Assembly (NCBI GenBank): GCA_024196135.1
Contig: JAMQCK010000014.1
Span: forward strand, 1 to 64,000
DNA from: Pleurotus ostreatus/Saccharomyces cerevisiae fusant
Taxonomy: Eukaryota > Opisthokonta
Reading direction: 5' to 3'
DNA length: 64,000 nt
A program made the translations under genes and the position numbers. Numbering within the stretch: the stretch's first letter is position 1; the number at the start of each line of letters is the position of its first letter. Below the pieces are notes generated by a model, which was not told where the DNA came from, ran no database searches, and saw nothing but the letters and a program-made list of their open reading frames with translations. This document shows positions 22,620 through 35,000 of the stretch, piece after piece.

Positions 22620-23588
22620 TGGGGGTGGGCACCACCCGCCACCGGATCCGGCATATTTGTACTTGTTTTGCTGCGGTTCGGGGCCCGTTCCGCGGCAATT
22701 TTGCATCTCCTCCGCCATTTTTTCCAGCGCCGTCTCCGGATAAAGCGCGTTCGACAGCGACAATTTTGGGCTACGTTTGATAGCAAAGACATGAAAATTG
22801 AGTTCCTTGGAGGCGCAGTTTTGTTAATTCCTGAATATCAAGGTCGCTTGGGACGGTATTTAGTAGTCTTTGCTACAGAATGTAGCTGCCAAGTTTCTGA
22901 GTACAACGCACTTTATCCGGTCTGAATATACGAAGAAATGGATGAGGAGATATGATAACACTGCCTGTCACGCTAGGCCTGTGGCAGGCCCAGAAGCCTT
23001 GTGACACGCGTGTGACAATGCCGCCCGCTGACCTTGATCTTGGACTACGACCTATAGTCGAGCGATATCCATTCATGTGGCCCCCCTTTCAGTATGTAAC
23101 AGACGTGAGACCTCTAGTATGGAGTTATCATCTCTGCTCAGCCCCCTGAAATGTACTAAGGGCTTCCCTTGCTGAACCTCTCCGCTTTAGAAGACCTCTT
23201 CCCCACGCTGCTTGCCATGCGCGTTGAATGTCCGTACCGCTACATGAGCCACGGGAAACGGCGCGATTGACCCAATCTACTCTCTTAATGCGTGCGCAGG
23301 ACCTGACGGCGGCTGAGTGTCCATGTATATCATTATGGCCCATGCAATTCCTGTCCGGTGGAGAGTCGCCGCGCCGGGGATCTTCGGATCGGGGGGATCA
23401 GCATAAAAACAACATCAGTAGATAGTAAAGCTTTTCCTCTACAAGTCTTTCATACAAAGTTAAGCGATACCGTTACCACCAGACGAGGGATGGCGAAGAG
23501 AATTCGGGAACGTCCGAAAACAACTTCTTGGCGGGGAGTAAACAAGTACAAATATGCCGGATCCGGTGGCGGGTGGTGCCCACCCCCA
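22620..23588. mobile_element. Non-autonomous DNA element with 49-bp perfect TIRs, 969 bp
   Basis: Positions 22620-22668 and the reverse complement of 23540-23588 are identical over 49 nt (starting TGGGGGTGGGCACCACCC). Immediately outside, the 7-bp ATTACAG occurs on both sides as a direct repeat (22613-22619 and 23589-23595), as expected for a target-site duplication. No transposase-like ORF lies between. Duplications of 7-8 bp occur in hAT, P and Zisupton/KDZ-type elements; I cannot assign the superfamily from the ends alone. Perfect TIR identity suggests recent activity. Confidence 0.85.
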
Positions 23589-23789
23589 ATTACAGCATTT
23601 TGCGAAAACCTTGTCTGGTGCTCGCCGCGAAAGTAATGGCCCTGCCGCACACCCAGTGACCTACCGATCCGTCCCAAGCAGCTCGAGGCATACGGATAGT
23701 TTCTATGTTCATATAAGTAAGTGAGATACAAGATCACGGCGAATAAGGGAGTACGCTTGCGGCTTATATGAAGGCTGTGAGCTCTCAGT

Positions 23790-24123
23790 ACTATGCAAAT
23801 CGCAACCTAAAGGGATGCAACGGGTCCCGACGGTCAGCCCCGCCCCGAGGACAGTCCCCGAACTGGTCGAGCGCCTGCGACAGAACTTAGTGATCAGATA
23901 TCCCGAAGCGGCCCCACAAGCTAATGCCTGCCGCTGGACCAGAGGTACACGACGAGCATGATCCCCATCTAGCCAACGCCAATTTAGCCACAGAGGGTGG
24001 CCGTCGCTTTGTGGAGCAAATATACCGAGATGAACTCGGGAGAGTTGGCGTGCCCTCTGCAGAGTGGAGCAGGGAGATCGGACCTTTATACGCACTCAAG
24101 GGCTGGGTCTTACATGTGAAAAA
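23790..24123. repeat. Dispersed repeat, copy B
   Basis: Second copy of the repeat at 15205-15540, same orientation, about 80 percent identical by eye. The plus frame from 23924 reads MPAAGPEVHDEHDPHLANAN, later GRRFVEQIYRDELGRVGVPS and YALKGWVLHVKK, longer than in copy A. In neither copy does the open plus frame extend upstream past a nearby stop. It is probably a decayed coding fragment of a repeat family that I cannot name. Confidence 0.8.
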
Positions 24124-24786
24124 GAATTTGGAGGCCGCGATTGTCTATCATCATAGACACTCAAGCCATTCTCGGCATTCATCAGCACGGCCACGTTCAA
24201 GTGTGTAGAGGTGCGACGTAGAGGTACATCAACTCATGCTTGAACGTTGCTGCAGGTTCTTCGGACCCTAACAGTACAGACACAATCAAACAGAAGCAAG
24301 CTGTAGGTGCTTATTTGTCTCCCTTTGGCCGTGCCAAAAGTTGCCTAATTTGGAATCAAAGCGGACCTTTTTTGGTAATAGTTCAGCGTGCCATGAATGG
24401 CCAACATCGTTCGCACCAAGCGGTCCGCGTCATCAGCAGTAGCACCAAGCAGTCACGCTTCACAACGCGCCGAAGTCGAATATATAAACAAAAAATAGGG
24501 AGTCGGAGCTTGAAGTATGTAACAGGAATCGATAGCAGGCTGTAGTAGATTTATACGATTATATACAAACGAACGTCCATCCCCTCACCTTCATATCACG
24601 TTCCCCTGACTAAGACTTGCCAGAGGATAATGTCGCCAAACCGTCGCTCCCCCTTCGTCAGTCCCATCACCTACGCTCTCGCACCTCATACTCGACATCC
24701 CCATTCAGCCGTAATGGCGTCGCTCAAATGCTTCATCCCCATCATACAGACTAAGCATTGAGTCTCGTAGCCCCGTCCTCCTCGTG
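24124..24786. other. Intergenic, 3' flank of velvet gene
   Basis: This is AT-rich sequence between copy B of the repeat and the stop of the velvet gene. No gene is seen. Confidence 0.5.
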
Positions 24787-27275
24787 CTAATCCGACTCCT
24801 CGTCATCCGATCCGCCGCCAGCGCCTCGCCGCCTGCGCTTGCTCCCCGACCCGTGTCGGTTGCGCAGCGGCAGCTTCATGTTCTGCTGGTTGAATGCAAT
24901 CGACAGGGCCGTAGTGTCTGGATATAGCGTAAGCCTGTGCGTTGTCGTGGAGAAGCAACCCTAGAGAACGGCACTCGGGAAGGGGATCGCCTGCGGCGAA
25001 AGAGAAAAGCCACACGCAGCCGCCTCGTGTTCTGTGGACGGCTTGGCAAGCGCGGGACTCGGCGAGCGAGAGCACGACTTCATCGATGGCGATGCCAAGT
25101 CGAAGAGGCTCCACACTCGTCGTAACATCTTCCCTCCCCGAGCATCACGGAAAGCACCGGACACTCACCCGGCACCCCAGGAAATCGCTTCGCCGAGAAG
25201 ACCGTGAACGGCTTCGTGAAGACTTGCGCGAGGACGGGGCTGACGCCTGTGTGTACGCCTGCCGCGCCGGGCTCTGGCGCAGGCGGCGCGCCAACGTTCA
25301 TGAGGCGGAGGCGAAGGCGGAAGGTACCTGGAAGAAGGATTAGTGTCAAGCATTATCAAAGGTCAAAAGTCGGGCGAGTGCGAGGAGCGCAAATAAAAAG
25401 GCAAAAGATATGATGAGGGAAACGGGCGACGCGGAGGAATAGAGCAGAGATGGCGATGAGGACCACGGAGAAGACTGGACTCACCCTCCGTCCTGACACT
25501 CAAGTCCTGGAATAGAAAGAAAATGCCGGGCTTCCTATGCTCGTCCAGTAATCTTGTTGCATTCGAGGAAAGTGGGCCAACGAGCGTGCGGGTGTAGGTA
25601 GCGCGCTGGGCGTCGGACTTGTCCTTGGGGTCACCTGAGGACGGCGAGATTAGATTAGAGTTGAAAAGATATTTTTGGGTTCGCCGCAAAAGTATACGGC
25701 AGGGGGAAAAAGATTGGCGGCACTCGTAGCACAGCCAGAAGATGTCGCCACAGCAAACTCAATCAAGGTACTCACCCTTCTCCGTTCCCGTCCTTGCGTC
25801 CTCTTCCTCCCTGGCCTTCGTGCTGCCCGGTTCGATGGGTTCACGCAGGTCAGGGCCGCCATCGGGGCCTTCACGCTCCTCGCGCCGACGCCGGCGGCCC
25901 CGCGACTCCCGCCTGCCTATTGTCGAGGCGGTTGGACTGTTCGATGGCGCAGCATTGGGGTCTGTTCTGGAGTTACCACCAGCGGAGGTCGAGGCCTCGC
26001 CCTCCCGCTGATCATCGTCGCGCGCCGTCGTAGTGACAACAGGTGAATTTGTCTCCTGGTCGACGGTGGAAGTGACAGGCTGGGAATGATCGAAATTCGA
26101 CGTAGAACCATAGTTGCCGAAGGGCGGCGGGGGCGGGCCGTAGTGGTATGGAGGGTAGGACGAGGCGTAGGATGAGGTGGGAGGGCCGTAACTTGTTGAC
26201 GATGGTGGGCCATAGGCAGAGGCCGAGGGCGGCCCATATGTAGAGGCGGAGGGGGGACCATAGGTGGATGATGAGGGAGGCCCGTAAGCAGACGCTGATG
26301 GAGGGCCATACGCTGATGCTGAGGGCGGACCGTAGCTCGACGCCGACGGAGGGCCGTACTGCGGGCCATAAGGCGTAGCTGATGAGGGCCCGGGCGCACC
26401 TAAAAGTAAATATGGCGTGAGTGATCGTGGGACCGGGTGGGTACTCGATGCCAAGGAGGGGTTTTGGCGACGGGGGAGGGATGGAGAGGGTAGCGAACGA
26501 CTAGCAGTAGAATAACAGTGACGAGAACGACGACTTACGACCAAACGATGTGCTGATCGAGGGCAGCACGGCAGAAGCAGAGCTCGGGCTGCGATCAGAA
26601 GCAGGGGCTGACCAGGGCGGGTAGTACGGGGTGGGCGGGCCGTAGGAGGGAAATGGGATAGCCGGTGCCGGTGGTGAGCCCTACGGACGAGTCAGCGATG
26701 CGTGAGGAGGGTGGGGGATGTGGGCGGCACGCACGTGTGTGTTGGATGGCGGTGGGGGGTTCGTCGGGCGTCTCGGCTTGGCGGGCATCGGGGGGCCACG
26801 ATCCTGAGCAGCGTTGGGATGTAGGACGAGGTTCATCTCCTGCTTGCCGTCCTCAGACCAGAGGTCGACGGTGACGAGGAAGAAGGAGCAGTCGATGTCG
26901 CTGCAGGGGTGAGTGGGTGGGGGCGATCGGGGGCAGGGGCGGGCGCTCACTCGACCTCGACCTGCGTGTTGTCTTCACGGTACACATTCATCGTGGCGAC
27001 CGCGGCGGGGGCGAGGGGCCGGCGGTCCTGCTGGGGTCAGAGGGGGCGAGATCTTTGGTTGGGTGTCATCGCACCTTGTCGCCAAAGCCGCACATGCGGG
27101 CGCGTATTGGGTGCTGGACGACCTCGAGCGTGTAGAGCCTGCCATCGTCAGCGTCTGGAAGTCCGATGTCGTCTGCCACTCACTTTCCATTGTGCCGCGA
27201 CCCCCAGGAGAGCGAGTTCGTCGGGGGGCCGCTCGTACTGCTGCCCGCCGTCGGGTCCGTCGTCCTCTGGATCAT
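24787..27275 (-). CDS. velB: Velvet-family regulator VelB
   Basis: Fungal velvet transcription regulator. VelB partners VeA and VosA in complexes that control development and secondary metabolism; its velvet domain has a fold like NF-kB. The domain is split, as is typical of VelB. The first part is LYTLEVVQHPIRARMCGFGD, then KDRRPLAPAAV and IDCSFFLVTVDLWS...NLVLHP. A Pro/Tyr/Ser-rich insert of more than 250 residues follows, with YGPPSAS repeats and a charged RGRRRRREEREG segment. The second part is TYTRTLVGPLSSNATRLLDE, FFLFQDLSVRTEG-TFRLRL and VFTKPFTVFSAKRFPGV. It ends GGGSDDEESD at TAG 24787-24789. The ATG at 27275 is the nearest in frame; an upstream exon joining at CCCACAG (about 27412) is possible. 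Confidence 0.85.
26181..26372 (-). repeat. Tandem YGPP-coding repeat inside velB
   Basis: About eight imperfect 24-bp units encode YGPPSASx on the minus strand. The DNA units differ at synonymous sites. It lies in the disordered insert between the two halves of the velvet domain. Confidence 0.8.
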
Positions 27276-28674
27276 ATCGCGATCTCCGGCGCCGGGAGTG
27301 CTCGCCACCGTGGGAAACGTCGAGTCCGGCGGCCCCGAGCTTGCGGGACAGCGGCTAGAGGGGCGCGAGTGCGCGCGAGGACTCGGAGGAAGAAAGAGCG
27401 GGCGACCCAAGACTGTGGGCCCGCTCCGCCTGCCCCGCGACCCAGACTAGCGGGTATGCGGTGTCTTCGCCGGCGCGCCCGGCATCGATCCAAACATCGA
27501 GGGATGGCGGGGTCGACGATGAAGAATGGTGTTGAGGGGGAGCAGTCGTCGTTTCCAACGTCTGGCGCGCGTGCGGCACCCGCCCGCTCGCACTCGGTCC
27601 GCGAAGGTTCGGCCCGCCCCCCCATCACCAACCCCCATCACTTTTATTCGTCCCCCTTTCCTCCCATCGTCCATCTCCCTTGAGAACACAAGTCACCTCT
27701 TTATCGTCTACTGGGCTGTCGGCTTCATCTTGCTTGAACAGAGTCAACTTTCGGTGGAATTCGAAACACATCTGCAGGATTGGGATGTCACAATGACCGC
27801 GCTTGTCCCATATCACCTCCGCTCCCTCGTTCACTTCTTGGACAAGGAATGCGATCGTGTTGAGTATAAATTTTATGGATGGAGGGATGACCTCGTTTGC
27901 GAGGACTTCATCATCCTTCTTTTCAAAGGCGCACACCCTCCGTCTCAGCCCATCTCGCGATCGCCCACGACCATCCATGAAGAGAACGCGCGTCCACTGC
28001 GGCCTGCCTCGTCATACACGCTTCATTCGCCATTTGTTGAGCAACCCTCCGCGACCGGTGCAGACTGCACCAAATGCCCGCTCTGGCTGTGATGTAGCTC
28101 TTGATTTAGGCATGGGCTGCTGCATACGACACATAAGCTACACCAAAGATGCACTATCTCTGCCCAGTCAAAGACATGCTTGCCATTGGCAGCAGCATAA
28201 CTCACGAAAAGCAACTCAGCGCTCTTGCTCTGTACGACATCTACGCATGCCGGCATGTCTGTCCTACAACTGTACTTCTGGACTTCTCAATGCGCAAGGA
28301 CATCTTCACCAACAAGGGGTCACATACCAGAAATCTATGCTTTGAATACTTTGTAGCTGAAAAGAGAACAAGTTGTACATGGGATGCAGTGGAGGCGCGG
28401 GGGCATCGAAACACGTTCCACGGCACTACCAAATGGGGAAGGTTGCGATTCGCGGTCTCTCACTGAGCCAAAACAACGCCCAGCCACACCACCTTAAGCT
28501 TGTCCCGGCCGTGTAAATCATCCGAGGGCGCTCCAGCAGGGTACTCTTCTGATTTTGAGAATAAGGGTAGTGTGGCTGGTTTATCGACCTTGCTAATTTC
28601 TACAGCGCCCTCTGTATGCCAGTCATCGCGGTAGAGTTGCCAGCTCGTCGTTATACACTCCGAAGAGAGAGCCC
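27276..28674. other. Long velB upstream region with a 117-codon ORF
   Basis: 1.4 kb between velB and the ureF stop. It includes a minus-strand ATG ORF at 27625-27978 reading CAFEKKDDEVLANEVIPPS and FILNTIAFLVQEVNEGAEV, which looks more protein-like than nearby shadows, about 350 bp upstream of the velB ATG. It may be a leader ORF or an unrecognised small gene. Nothing is recognised in 27979-28674. Confidence 0.4.
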
Positions 28675-29713
28675 TCAGCTATTGAATATTCGTGAATGCT
28701 GCAGATCGTGCCGCGCCGCCAGAATCTCTCCCAGCGGCCAAGTATTGACAGGGCCAGTGATGGGGTCTAGCGCGTCTTCGAGAGTGGCATCTGCAGCGCT
28801 GGGGTGCTTCCCGTTCGTCTCTTCGTCATCCTCCTTCTTCCTCCCTTCAGACTCAGCGTCCCCTCCGATCCTCGCACCCCTGTTGGACTTGGCCGACCCT
28901 GCCTTGCGCTTCTCCTCTTCCCTCTCTAGCCACCGTGCCGCCTCGCCTTCCACGAGCGGGCGTACCGAGTGCAGCAGAAGCTGCTGCGCGGCGTATGGCC
29001 CTAGCGCATTCAAGCGCACAGCGGCGGACAATAACCCTCGCGCGTGCAAGAAGAGGTGCAGGTGGATGGCGCGAGCTATTGGAGGCAAGGACAGGTCAAT
29101 AAAATTAATCACCACAAATAATGCAAGCGCGTAGCTCACCCAACGGCAAACTCAGCGCAGCGGTAAGCGCACCCCAGCACACCGGCAAATGCCCTGGCGC
29201 CTCCTCCCTCCGAACGCGCAGTTTATATTGATCCAGCGCGCGTCCAAGGAGCTCACCCTCGGTAGGCGGCGCCAGGCCCTTCGCGTAGAGCGTGAGGAGA
29301 GCGACGCCCTGAGCCCGAGAGGCACGCCGCGCGACATGATTGAGCATAGTAGCTTCGCACAGTGCATCGAGGGAGCTAAGGGTGGTCAGAGTCGAGGCGA
29401 GGTCAGGTTGAAAGGGCTGGTCGGAGGGAGGGGAAGGCGAGTCAGAGGTGAAGCTAGACGTCGGCACCTCTGATTTCGCCAACCCCTCCACCGCCCTATG
29501 CGCGCCCGCGACGAAGGGCAGCGCAGTGCGAGCGTACGAAGCCAGGCTATCGCGCACGAAGGCAAGAACGGCGGCATCGCGCTTGCCCTCCTGCACGTCG
29601 AAGCTGTGCTTGAAGTACGATTCGAGACCGGAAGAAGCAACGAAGGAGCCAGTGGGAAGGTTACTATCGGCGAGGACGAGGAGGAGATAGGTTTCGGTGT
29701 CGGAGGGATTCAT
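28675..29713 (-). CDS. Urease accessory protein UreF
   Basis: UreF works with UreD/UreH and UreG to load nickel into urease. Two exons give about 320 residues. The start MNPSDTETYLLLVLADSNLP, followed by TGSFVASSGLESYF, is the family signature, and the second exon continues LSLPLG-ARAIHLHLFLHARG, LNALGPYAAQQLLLHSV, with the intron at about 29075-29140. The last part (NGKHPSAADATLEDALDPIT...NTWPLGEILAARHDLQHSRIF) covers the conserved end. A Lys/Glu-rich insert before it is common in fungi. Urease and the other accessory genes are not in this window. The ATG at 29713 is the first ATG in frame. Confidence 0.88.
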
Positions 29714-30034
29714 GATTGGGAGAGCCTGAGAGGGATGTTGACGAAGTTGAACGGGCACGTAAAGTTACGATCGAAGCGCACACTTGCTATGGGGCTCGCG
29801 TGAGGGGGAGGCAGGTCATGATGCTGCCATTGATATGGTTCAGGAAGGAGCTGATGCCGACTCGAATCAGGGAGGCGCGGATATCTAATCTTATCTGTGC
29901 ACGTTCCCCATCGCCGCCCTGCCTACGAAATTGCGCGCACGGATCCGAGTAATCCTCCTCCCAATAAATATGCACGAGTACTATGGTAGACGGGTATGGC
30001 TTTATAGTCGTAGAGCGATATCGATCCTAGCGCT
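29714..30034. other. Intergenic between ureF and ArfGAP gene
   Basis: This stretch holds the ureF promoter and the ArfGAP 3' flank. Nothing further is seen. Confidence 0.5.
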
Positions 30035-31471
30035 CTAAAAATCCTTCCAATCATCATCCCACTCATCCTTCTTCGGCGCAGGCTTCGCCGCCGCGGCGCT
30101 CGTGGTAGCAGCCGGAGGCGCTGCATTCGCCGCCGCCTGCGCGCGCTTGTACTCCGTGAACAGCTCATCGTCCTCATCCCGATACAGCGCCGACGACTCC
30201 TCGTGCTCCCAGCCGCTCGTCCTGTTGGGCCCACTCCCGAGGCTCGAGTACCCATTGCCGTACCCTCCCCCGCCCGCGCCGCCTAGCCGCTCCCTCACTG
30301 CGCCCCCTACGTCGACGCCAAACTGCGTGCGGCTCCAGTCGTTCGCGGCGCTGCCTGCCGTCGTCACGTACTCGCCCGCGGAGTTCACGTATCCCTTCAC
30401 GCGACCTTGGAAGGCGGGGTCCTGCACAGCGGCCAGGCCTTGGCCAGCGACGGCGAGACCGGTTCCCGCCGCGGCGCTCACGGCGGCGCTGAAGAGCGAC
30501 CAGCCCTTTCCGAGAGCGCCAACGGGGTCTTGTTGGAGGTCTTGCAAGGACGGGGCGGCGCGCGAGCTCAGGCCGAATGCGGGGTGCGAGGGGTTGGACT
30601 CTGGTGATGGCGTGGATCCGAAGCCGGTATAGCGACCGCCTTGTGAGGGTGGGAGGTCGGCGGAGCGGGAAGCGTTGGCAGCACCTAGGCGAGCGAAGTA
30701 GGATTCGTTGCCGCTACCGCCTGGCGTAGGCGTTCCTGGTGCGTTGGGGGAAGAGGAACCTGGGTTGGGAGATGCGGTGCGGCCGAAGGCAGGCGAGCCG
30801 GTCCTTCCTGAGGATGCGCGCGATTTGCGTAAACCAGCGCTCGAGGGTGTGTTGGCGCCTGCTGGTGGTGCGGAAGGAGTGAAGGATTTGCCAGCGAGAT
30901 CGGCGTCGAGCTGGATAGACACGCAGCGTCAGCCTTGAGACCAAGAAGTGCTGTAGATGGAATGGATCGCGTAGGATTCCCAACGCACCTTCGCCTTATA
31001 CTCCGTCGCTGCCCAGCAATGATAGGTCTCGTGAGGACTGGCACCTGGTGCATACCCTCCCTGCGGCCCATACGCAGCCATGAAGTCCTTGAAAGGCTTA
31101 TTCCCGCCAGCCTGCAAAAGACCATTCCACATCAACCCTCGTCCTCGCAACCAAACAAAACACACCACGTACCCCCATCCGCTTCAGCTGGTCTTCAGTC
31201 CAGGTGTCCATCGTGATACTCCGGACGAAGCTGATTGTATTCCATATCAGCCTCCAATATACTACGCGCTATATACATCCACCACGCACCTAATATGCAC
31301 CCCAAACCCTCTATGCGTCCCCGCGCACTGCAGGCAGAGCAGCACCGCGAAGCTAATACTCGCCCACTGCGGGTTCGGATTCCCGCAGTCGACGCACGCC
31401 TTGTTGCCGAGGTCCTCGCGCTTGGCGAGCGCCTGTAAAGTCTTTTTGGCGGCGGCTTGGTCGGTGGCCAT
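30035..31471 (-). CDS. ADP-ribosylation factor GTPase-activating protein (Gcs1/ArfGAP1 type)
   Basis: ArfGAPs stimulate GTP hydrolysis by Arf1 and so control COPI coat release at the Golgi. The N-terminal domain has the zinc finger CVDCGNPNPQWASISFAVLL followed by CLQC (C-x2-C-x16-C-x2-C), then GTHRGFGVHISFVRSITMD and the catalytic-loop Arg context, and GNKPFKDFM. The rest is Ser/Pro/Gly-rich, with SLQDLQQDPVGALGKGWSLF and an amphipathic region as in ArfGAP1/Gcs1, which senses membrane curvature, and it ends KKDEWDDDWKDF. This C-terminal W-rich motif is typical of Gcs1-like proteins that bind coat components. There are four short introns. The start ATG at 31471 and stop at 30035-30037 are clear. 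Confidence 0.9.
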
Positions 31472-32049
31472 GGTGGTGGTTGATTATTGATGTAGAGGTG
31501 GTGTTCGTGGTATAAGGGAGCGAGTAGATCTGAGCTAACGGATAAGTGTATACAAGTGATTCAATAGCGCGATGGACAGCTAGGCAAGCGGAGGAGAGAC
31601 GCCGAGGAGATGGCGGGTGGCGGGCGAGGGGAAGGCGAAGGAAAGGCGCGATGGGGAGGCGGCCGCGCGCAAGGTGAACGTGGAGGTGAAGATGAGAGAT
31701 AAGATTAGATATTCTCCGACGGGTTTGGCGGCGCCCCGCAACGACGCCCGCGAACACACCGCTGCCGTCCGCAACAATGCCCGCACGTACTTGAACATAC
31801 CGCCGCTGAGCACGCACGGTGAATAACCACTTCTTCTGCTGTATACATACACATAAATACTAGTGTACAGTACGGTAATCTAAGTACCAAGAAAATCCGC
31901 GAGATGTATACAAGATCGTCAAGGTTAGCGTGGAGAACGACGTAGCAGGACAGCGATAAACAAAGAAGAGCCAAAGAAGGCGCTAAGCGCCGTAGATTCA
32001 AGTGAAAGCGAAGAACAATCGAGTCTTCGTGAGTTCATCCCTCCTCGGC
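31472..32049. other. Intergenic, ArfGAP promoter
   Basis: Upstream region of the ArfGAP gene and 3' flank of the zinc-finger gene. A short minus ORF from 31798 is not supported by splicing or homology. Confidence 0.5.
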
Positions 32050-35000
32050 CTACCCTCGCCAGGCCTTAGGACCTGTTGTTTGAGCAGCCCCAGCCCCACT
32101 CGACATAGCGTCCTCCACCACCCTCTGAAGTACATCCTGCGCCCGAGCAATGAGAGGTTCAAACTGGTACTTCAGCGCCGGGCCGAATCCAGACGCATTC
32201 TTCTGGACCTTAGCGAGGACGCCGCGCAGCTCGTTCTCCAATATATCGGAGACGGCGCGCTCGACGAGGGGGAGGAGGGCGGATAGGTAGATGGGAGAGG
32301 AGAGGCGAGTGGGAAAGCCGTCTGGGAGAGTAGAAGAGCTGGCGGGAAGAGTAGCAGAGCCACGTAGGGGCGAGGAGGGATGTTTGGTGTCGCCGGAAGG
32401 AGAGTCGCGAGGAATGGCGTCAGGTGTCACTTCAGGGAAGCCAGCCAGGTCGTGGAGGTCGTCCGTGAGGCTTTCGAGCTCCTGGTCTTCGGCATTATCT
32501 AGCTCATCTTCCTCAGGATAGTCCATGTCCTGTGCCTCCCAGTCATTCATCTCTTCCTCATCCTCAGGTGCGGATTGGGTGTCCTCCGAGCGAATGTCTT
32601 CCTCCTCAACGACGGACTCCTCATCGTGGCTAGAGGCTTCATCGCGGACCGAGATCTCGTCGCGCGCCGATGCCTCATCATCGAGAGTGGACTCCAGCTC
32701 GTCCACCTCCAGAGACCGCACAGAATATCTGGCTGATGCGGGTGGCGTCGACTCCCTCATTAGCGAGGCAAGCTTCCGCTCGAGCGCATCGATGGCGCGC
32801 GTCTCCTCGTCGCACTCGGCTTGCATTCGTTCGAACTGTGGGAGCAGTGTTAGCGTTGTTCCCCTAGCCTTGCAGCCCCGCCGGTCGAGAGTAGGAAACG
32901 CAATCAGGCAAAAACCCAACGAGATCGTGACCAGTCTTCCCCAAGCTGGCTGCCCCCAAAAGAAACAGAAGACAAAACTTACCGTCCTCACTGACTCCCA
33001 GTTCCTCTCCCTCTCCTCCCTCAACTGTTGGATCGCCTGCCGATTCGCTTCAAGCCGCTGCATATCCTCCTCCAGCTGCTTCGCCACAGCCTCTATATCA
33101 GCACGCATCCCGTCGGACGCGTCGAGCAGGGTGTCTATGTGCGAGCATGTGGCTGCAGTTGGCTCGAGGAGGTGCTCATCGCGAGCGCGTTCAAGGCCCT
33201 CCCTGAGGTTGGATTGCATGTCGTTGCCAGCCTGCCTAAGATCGAAGGCAAGTCCGTCCACTGCCTCCTCCATGGCGCGGGTGCCTTCGGTCGTGTCTTG
33301 CTGGAGCCGCGCGATATGTTGCTCGAGGGAAGCGTATGCTTGATCCCAGGCGTCGTCATCAATAGCCTCCTCCTGTCCCTCCCCCTTCACGACCTCACCA
33401 CCCTCCCTCACACACCCCTCCACCTCTATCTCCTCCACCACCATCCCCACCACCTCCATCCAATCCGCCACCTCCATCACATACGCCTCCAACGCCCTCC
33501 CCTCGCCCTCATGATCGAACCCCGGATCTAACGCCCTCGTCCGCGGATCCGCTTCGAGCTTGCCCACCCACGCAACCGCCTCCTCCATCTGGCTCCTCGC
33601 GTTCTCCATATCGCGCTTCTTGGACAGGCTGACGGCCTCGATCTGCGCGCGCGCGGCGGCGGAGCAATGCCCGTATTCGTCGGCCTGGCGTGCGAAGCGC
33701 CATTGTTGGTAAGCGGTGGTAGTGGCGTTGTAGTAGAGGGTGAGGCGGAGGGCGCGGAGCATGGAGCTGGGGGAGGGGGGGATTCAGTCGACGTCGAAGA
33801 CAAGGTTGGTGTGAAAAGGTAAGGAAGGTGCAAGGTAGCAAGGGGTGGGAAGAGGACCGACACTCGGAATGAACGGGGATATAGAGGGGGGGAAGCACGC
33901 ACCGGACCCTTTCGTTCTGCCTTGCTTGCGGTGTAAGGAAGTAGGGGACGGGGCGAGGATGTGATTTGAACGGCTTTCGTGGTGGTCTCTTCCCGGCGGG
34001 TTTTGCGGGTGAGGCGATGACGAGGGTGTTGGTGGAGGGCGGGGCAGCGCTACTGGAAGGAGCGGTTGACGTCAAGGCAACGGCCGCCGTAGAGGCAGCG
34101 CCTGTCGAGCTAGAAGCTACTATAGTCGATGTGGGAGAATGGTACGCATCGGTGTCCGGGAGATATGTAGGCTTGCGCGGCGTCTCGGGGTAGAACGCCT
34201 GGCCAGTAGGCCGTGGTGGTGTCACGGGAGGAGGGTTTCTCCGCACAGGCCAACTGGCTGCGGGGAGTGTAGAGGTTGAGGCTATCGGTTGCGAGGTGGA
34301 TGCCGGCATGGGGGGCTGATATAATGGCGGGGGAGGTCGATATGCAACAGCGGTGTAGATGTCTGGGTTTGGACGGGGAAGCGCAATGTATGAGGGCAGC
34401 TCTGTCGGTCGACGTTCCTGGTGATGTTGTGCATAACTCGGCTGCGTGGCTCGGCGCGGTGGAGGCTCGTCGTCGTCGGGGTGGAAGCGAAGAGGGGGCG
34501 GCGCTGCCCCGTAGCGGCTATCAGCACGCGGGCGATCGGGGCGGGGCGCTCTATCAGCGCGCCGGCGGGGCGGCGGTGGCGGTGGTCGCGGGCCTTGCTA
34601 TATGAAGGGGGGCGGATCAGCGACCTTCATTGCGAACGGCCATGAGCATTCACATACCCTGCGCACCGCGGACCACCATTCGTCCTGGTCTGGGTGGGCG
34701 AACATGCATTGGTATGTCTCGCGAGGGCATTCGTCGACGGCGTTCCCATCGTCATCGAAGTACTTGTTAAAAGGTAAGCCAGGAAAAGGACATGAAGAGG
34801 GGAAGTATGCGCACACGACACCGAACAGTGTACCAAGGCTCTTCTTCTTCCTCCTCTTCTTCCTCCTCCTCCTCCTCTTCGTCATCATCATAGTATCCAT
34901 TATACCCCCAACCATTGCCTCCGTCTTCTTCCTCGTCGCTGTACTCCTCGTCCGGGTCCGCCATTTCCTAGCATCATGCAGTCAGTGTCACCAACGACCT

